Shown in pieces: positions 60,976 to 64,000 of a DNA stretch of 64,000 nucleotides. The DNA comes from Pseudomonas nicosulfuronedens. GTDB taxonomy: Bacteria > Pseudomonadota > Gammaproteobacteria > Pseudomonadales > Pseudomonadaceae. The notes under the pieces are model-generated. The model did no database searches. It was given only the letters and a program-made list of their open reading frames with translations, and had not been told where the DNA came from. Position numbers and translations under genes: made by a program. How positions within the stretch are numbered: the stretch's first letter is position 1; the number at the start of each line of letters is the position of its first letter. The stretch lies in contig NZ_SWDV01000019.1 of the NCBI RefSeq assembly GCF_005877905.1, positions 100,942-164,941 of the forward strand, written 5' to 3'.

Positions 60976-62286
60976 ATGTTCAGCCCGCTCGTCACCTTTC
61001 CTGCGCTCTATACCGCCACACTGCTGATGCTCGCCGGCTCCGGCCTGTTCACCACCTACATGGGCCTGCGCCTGACCCAGGAAGGCGTCAGTGACCTGTG
61101 GGTCGGCGGCCTGATGGCGGCTTATTACTTCGGCCTGGTCTGTGGCGGCAAGTTCGGCCACAAGCTGATCGCCGGCTTCGGCCACATCCGTTCCTACGTG
61201 GCCTGCGCCGGCATGGCCACGGTGATCGTGCTGATCCACGCGCTGGTCTCGCAGCTGGAGGTGTGGATCTTCCTGCGCTTCGTGATGGGCGCAGTGATGA
61301 TGAACCAGTACATGGTGATCGAGAGCTGGCTCAACGAGCAGGCGGAAGGGCACCAGCGCGGCAAGGTATTCGCCGGCTACATGGTGGCGGTGGACGCCGG
61401 CCTGGTGGTCGGCCAGGGCCTGCTGGCGCTGAGCCCGGCGCTGGATTACAAGCCGCTGCTGCTGGTCGCCATCTGCTTCTCGTCCTGCCTGATCCCGCTG
61501 GCGCTGACTCGCCGCGTCCACCCGGCCAAGCTGGTGGCGGCGCCGTTGGAGATCGGATTCTTCTGGAAGCGTGTGCCGCAGTCGCTGGGCACCATCTTCG
61601 TCGCCGGCCTGATGGTTGGCGCCTTCTACGGTCTGGCGCCGGTGTATGCGGCGCGCAATGGCCTGGACACCGCGCAGTCGAGCCTCTTCGTCGGCATGTG
61701 CATCGTCGCCGGCTTCTGCGCGCAATGGCCGCTGGGTTGGTTGTCCGACCGGGTCAACCGCAGTTGGCTGATTCGCGCCAACGCTTTGCTGCTGTGCCTG
61801 GCGGCGGTGCCGATGTGGGGTCTGGTCGAGCTGCCCTATACGCTGCTGCTGGTGAACGGTTTCGTCACCGGCATGCTGCTGTTTACCCTCTATCCGCTGG
61901 CCGTGGCCCTGGGCAACGACCACGTCGAGCAGTCGCGCCGGGTGGCGCTGTCGGCGATGCTGCTGACCACTTACGGCGTCGGCGCCTGTATTGGCCCGCT
62001 GCTCGCTGGCGCGATGATGCGTCACTTCGGCCCGGGCATGTTCTACATGCTGGTGTCGGCCTATGCGCTGATCCTGATCTTCTGGGTGCAGCCCAAGCGC
62101 GTCACCGGTGTACACCGCGTCGACGAGGCGCCGTTGCACCACGTGGCCATGCCCGACACCGTCAGCCCGATGGCCGCCGCGCTGGACCCGCGTGTCGAGG
62201 AAGTACCGGAAGAGCTGGTGGTGGAAGCGCCGGCGAGCATTGGTCGCTCCGATGGCGAGCCGGGTGCTGGCGAGACGAAGAGCTGA
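60976..62286 (+). CDS. MFS transporter (YcaD-like)
   Basis: 436 aa from ATG 60976; an in-frame start at 60886 would add a non-homologous leader. Twelve predicted helices with GHKLIAGFGHIR in loop 2-3 and a GWLSDRVNRSWL motif after helix 8; a ~50-residue acidic cytosolic tail. Resembles E. coli YcaD and the PA4887-type transporter next to desB. Substrate unknown. Confidence 0.87.
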   Translation: MFSPLVTFPALYTATLLMLAGSGLFTTYMGLRLTQEGVSDLWVGGLMAAYYFGLVCGGKFGHKLIAGFGHIRSYVACAGMATVIVLIHALVSQLEVWIFLRFVMGAVMMNQYMVIESWLNEQAEGHQRGKVFAGYMVAVDAGLVVGQGLLALSPALDYKPLLLVAICFSSCLIPLALTRRVHPAKLVAAPLEIGFFWKRVPQSLGTIFVAGLMVGAFYGLAPVYAARNGLDTAQSSLFVGMCIVAGFCAQWPLGWLSDRVNRSWLIRANALLLCLAAVPMWGLVELPYTLLLVNGFVTGMLLFTLYPLAVALGNDHVEQSRRVALSAMLLTTYGVGACIGPLLAGAMMRHFGPGMFYMLVSAYALILIFWVQPKRVTGVHRVDEAPLHHVAMPDTVSPMAAALDPRVEEVPEELVVEAPASIGRSDGEPGAGETKS

Positions 62287-62312
62287 TCCCCTTGCGCTAG
62301 CGCAGAAATGAG

Positions 62313-62341
62313 AAAGCCCGGCAGATGCCGGGCTTTTCTTT
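62313..62341. terminator. Bidirectional terminator between MFS and repeat-protein genes
   Basis: Stem AAAGCCCGGC/GCCGGGCTTT with AGAT loop, tail TTCTTT rightward; leftward it serves the 62368-62862 gene (tail CTCATTT). Confidence 0.85.
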
Positions 62342-62367
62342 CGCCTGTTCGGCGTATTTCACGCCGA

Positions 62368-62862
62368 TCAGGAAACACGCTTCAGATGGGCATCGAACAC
62401 AGTGTCACCACCGGACTCGGCAACCATGTTGCTGTGCAGCTTGTCGATGGTGTGCTCGGAGCCGTTCTCGGCAACGCGGACGTCATCCATCTGCTTGTGC
62501 AGGCGGTCGATGGTGCGCTCGGAGCCGTTGTCGGCAACGCGGGCATCGTCCATTTGCTTGTGCAGGCGGTCGATGGTGCGCTCGGAACCGTTGTCGGCGA
62601 CGCGGGCGTCATCCATTTGCTTGTGCAGGCGGTCGATGGTGCGTTCGGAGCCGCTATCGGCTACGCGAGCTTCACCCATTTGCTTGTGCAGGCGATCGAT
62701 GGTGCGTTCGGAGCCATTGGCGGATACGCGAGGTTCGGCGCTCTGCTGCTGCAGTTGATGGGTGCTGCGCGGGCCGTTGTTGAGGATGGCCGGGGCGGCG
62801 AAGACGGCGCTGGCGGTCATCAGGGAAGTCAGTGCAAGGCTGAGGGCGATCTTGGTTTTCAT
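62368..62862 (-). CDS. Secreted tandem-repeat protein A (21-residue repeats)
   Basis: 164 aa. Signal peptide (MKTKIALSLALTSLMTASAVFA). Residues 49-149 are four 21-aa units of the form NGSERTIDRLHKQMDDARVAD and a shorter fifth (NGSEHTIDKLHSNMVAE), then SGGDTVFDAHLKRVS. Encoded by 62416-62718. Hydrophilic, many His/Arg/Asp, no cysteine. Shares its C-terminus with the next gene. GGAG precedes the ATG. No known domain recognised; distantly reminiscent of Pseudomonas secreted AEGGSDRT-repeat proteins. Function unknown. Confidence 0.85.
   Translation of the reverse strand: MKTKIALSLALTSLMTASAVFAAPAILNNGPRSTHQLQQQSAEPRVSANGSERTIDRLHKQMGEARVADSGSERTIDRLHKQMDDARVADNGSERTIDRLHKQMDDARVADNGSERTIDRLHKQMDDVRVAENGSEHTIDKLHSNMVAESGGDTVFDAHLKRVS
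62416..62718 (-). repeat. 63-bp in-frame tandem repeats in gene A
   Basis: Four full 63-bp units and one of 51 bp. Units differ mainly at synonymous or conservative positions; the shared core encodes GSERTIDRLHKQM. Confidence 0.9.
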
Positions 62863-63192
62863 GTTGTGCGGCTCCGAAGGGGGGCGATATGTTTTGGCTA
62901 CAGGGTTATTTTCCCTTCGGATAAATCGATTTAAAAACGATGATGCGTGATACAGAGCATCAGTGTTGTCGATTATTTAGCCGGCTAATTTCAACTATCG
63001 CCGTCAATGATGGAACGACGAAAACCGCTCTAGGGCGGTGTTCAGAGGCGTGTTTCAGGAGGTTTCAGGCAAGAAGCTGTTACAAAACACGGCTGGCCTG
63101 TTATCGATGGCGGGACTTCACGGGTTTCCAGCGATAAGAAAGCCCGGCGGGGCCGGGCTTTTCTCTCACCTTGCGGTGTACTGCCTGGAGCT
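62863..63192. other. 330-bp region between the two repeat-protein genes
   Basis: Holds the upstream control region of gene A (relatively AT-rich, 62900-62960) and the terminator of gene B at 63139-63161. I see no gene. Confidence 0.6.
63139..63166. terminator. Terminator of repeat-protein gene B
   Basis: 10-bp stem AAAGCCCGGC/GCCGGGCTTT with GGG loop, tail on the leftward side TTTCTTATC; nearly the same stem as the terminator at 62313. Confidence 0.85.
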
Positions 63193-63960
63193 TCATGCCT
63201 TCAGGTGAGCATCGAAGACGGTGTCGCCACCCGATTCGGCCACCATGTTGCTGTGCAGTTGGTCGATGGTGTGCTCGGAGCCGTTTTCGGCAACGCTCAT
63301 CTCTTCATGCAGACGGTCGATGGTTTTGCTCGAACCGTTTTCAGCGACACCCAGTTGCTTGTGCAGGCGATCGACGGTCTGGCTGGAGCCATTTTCGGCG
63401 ACGTTCATTGCCTGGTGCAGACGGTCAACCGACTTGCTCGAACCGTTTTCGGCAACGCTCATCTCGTCGTGCAGACGGTCGATGGTTTTGCTCGAGCCGT
63501 TTTCAGCGACGCTCAGTTGCTTGTGCAGGCGGTCGACGGTCTGGCTGGAGCCGTTTTCGGCGACGTTCATTTCCCGGTGCAGTCGGTCAACCGACTGGCT
63601 TGAACCGTTTTCAGCGACGCTCATCTCGTCGTGCAGACGGTCGACGGTTTTGCTCGAGCCGTTTTCAGCGACGCCCAGTTGCTTGTGCAGGCGGTCGACG
63701 GTCTGGCTGGAACCATTCTCGGCCACGTTCATTTTCTGGATCAGGCGATCGACCGACTGGCTGGAGCCGTTTTCGGCGATACGGGCCTTGGCCGCGTCCA
63801 GCAGTTTCTGCTGCTGACCCAGGCTGCGTTCGGCGCCTTCCTGAACCAGAACCTGGGTCTGGCTGGCATTGATCACAGGGGATTCCTGCTGGGAGCCGGC
63901 GAAAGCGGCATTGGCAGCAAGTACGGAGAGGGCAAAGCCAAGTACGAGGGTGCGTTTCAT
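63193..63960 (-). CDS. Secreted tandem-repeat protein B (18-residue repeats)
   Basis: 255 aa. Signal peptide (MKRTLVLGFALSVLAANAAFAG), a 40-residue linker, then ten 18-aa units (residues 61-240) of the form VAENGSSQTVDRLHKQLG, and AESGGDTVFDAHLKA. Units fall into three types in the order A-B-C three times (A ends MN, B HKQLG/S, C DEMS/EEMS) plus a terminal unit. Encoded at 63241-63780. Paralogue of gene A. TGGAG precedes ATG 63960. No catalytic motif; a structural, binding or surface role is a guess. Confidence 0.85.
   Translation of the reverse strand: MKRTLVLGFALSVLAANAAFAGSQQESPVINASQTQVLVQEGAERSLGQQQKLLDAAKARIAENGSSQSVDRLIQKMNVAENGSSQTVDRLHKQLGVAENGSSKTVDRLHDEMSVAENGSSQSVDRLHREMNVAENGSSQTVDRLHKQLSVAENGSSKTIDRLHDEMSVAENGSSKSVDRLHQAMNVAENGSSQTVDRLHKQLGVAENGSSKTIDRLHEEMSVAENGSEHTIDQLHSNMVAESGGDTVFDAHLKA
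63241..63780 (-). repeat. 54-bp tandem repeats with 162-bp super-repeat in gene B
   Basis: Ten units of 54 bp, grouped as three 162-bp (A-B-C) blocks and a final unit. The higher order shows block duplication as well as unit duplication. Confidence 0.9.
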
Positions 63961-64000
63961 GATGCGGCTCCAGAAAGAGTGGGGAGTTCGCCTGATCCAG

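Noticed and set aside
62416..63780. CRISPR-like regular repeats
   Set aside because: Repeats are contiguous with no unique spacers and lie in frame inside two secreted-protein genes; no cas genes nearby.
63205..63872. Plus-strand repetitive open frames opposite gene B (and similarly 62308-62934 opposite gene A)
   Set aside because: All frames over tandem repeats stay open. Only the minus frames have signal peptides, ribosome sites and flanking terminators.

Overview
The window is GC-rich chromosomal DNA from a Pseudomonas. The order tsaE-amiB-mutL-miaA-hfq-hflX-hflK-hflC, hisZ-purA, rnr-rlmB, rpsF-rpsR-rplI-dnaB-alr is typical of Pseudomonas. The azurin, NrtR/NAD salvage, amaRBA, urease accessory and desT/desCB genes match the neighbourhood known from the P. 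aeruginosa group. The species cannot be fixed by reading alone. No phage, transposase, integrase or CRISPR array was seen.

Layout. (1) 1-13.5 kb: cell-wall amidase, mismatch repair, tRNA modification, Hfq and the HflX/HflKC module, then a small inner-membrane protein, HisZ, PurA and a chemoreceptor. (2) 13.5-22.3 kb: tRNA-Leu(CAG) on the minus strand, RNase R with RlmB, the S6/S18/L9 ribosomal operon, DnaB and alanine racemase. (3) 22.3-30.6 kb: a 7TM-DISM diguanylate cyclase, a YgiQ radical SAM protein, a bacteriohemerythrin, a beta-helix lipoprotein paired with a di-heme cytochrome lipoprotein, and an MscS channel. (4) 30.8-36.4 kb: a compact type IV minor pilin cluster pilV-pilW-pilX-pilY1-pilE. 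(5) 36.4-42.2 kb: LOG-family protein, azurin, hemolysin III-like protein, and NAD salvage (nadE, pncB, nicotinamidase) divergent from nrtR. (6) 42.3-53 kb: lysine/pipecolate catabolism (LysR amaR, amaB, amaA), a five-gene LIV-type ABC importer behind a near-ideal sigma-54 promoter, and an ornithine cyclodeaminase/ketimine reductase homologue. (7) 53.5-57 kb: an SDR and the minus-strand ureE-ureF-ureG-hupE operon, which also has a sigma-54-type promoter. (8) 57.2-62.3 kb: desT and the desC-desB unsaturated fatty acid module with two operator palindromes, two small ORFs and an MFS transporter. (9) 62.3-64 kb: two neighbouring secreted proteins built almost wholly of short tandem repeats.

The most unusual items are these. 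The paired repeat proteins have 21-residue units in one and 18-residue units in the other, the latter arranged as a three-unit super-repeat. Two sigma-54 promoters have candidate enhancer arrays. A recurrent composite palindromic element of about 93 bp (MITE/REP-like) occurs only between 42 and 52 kb, with other REP elements to 57 kb. A 515-bp gene-free stretch carries two exact DnaA boxes. The PilY1 homologue is short and has a degenerate calcium loop. A 29-codon ORF with a good ribosome binding site lies ahead of the LOG gene.
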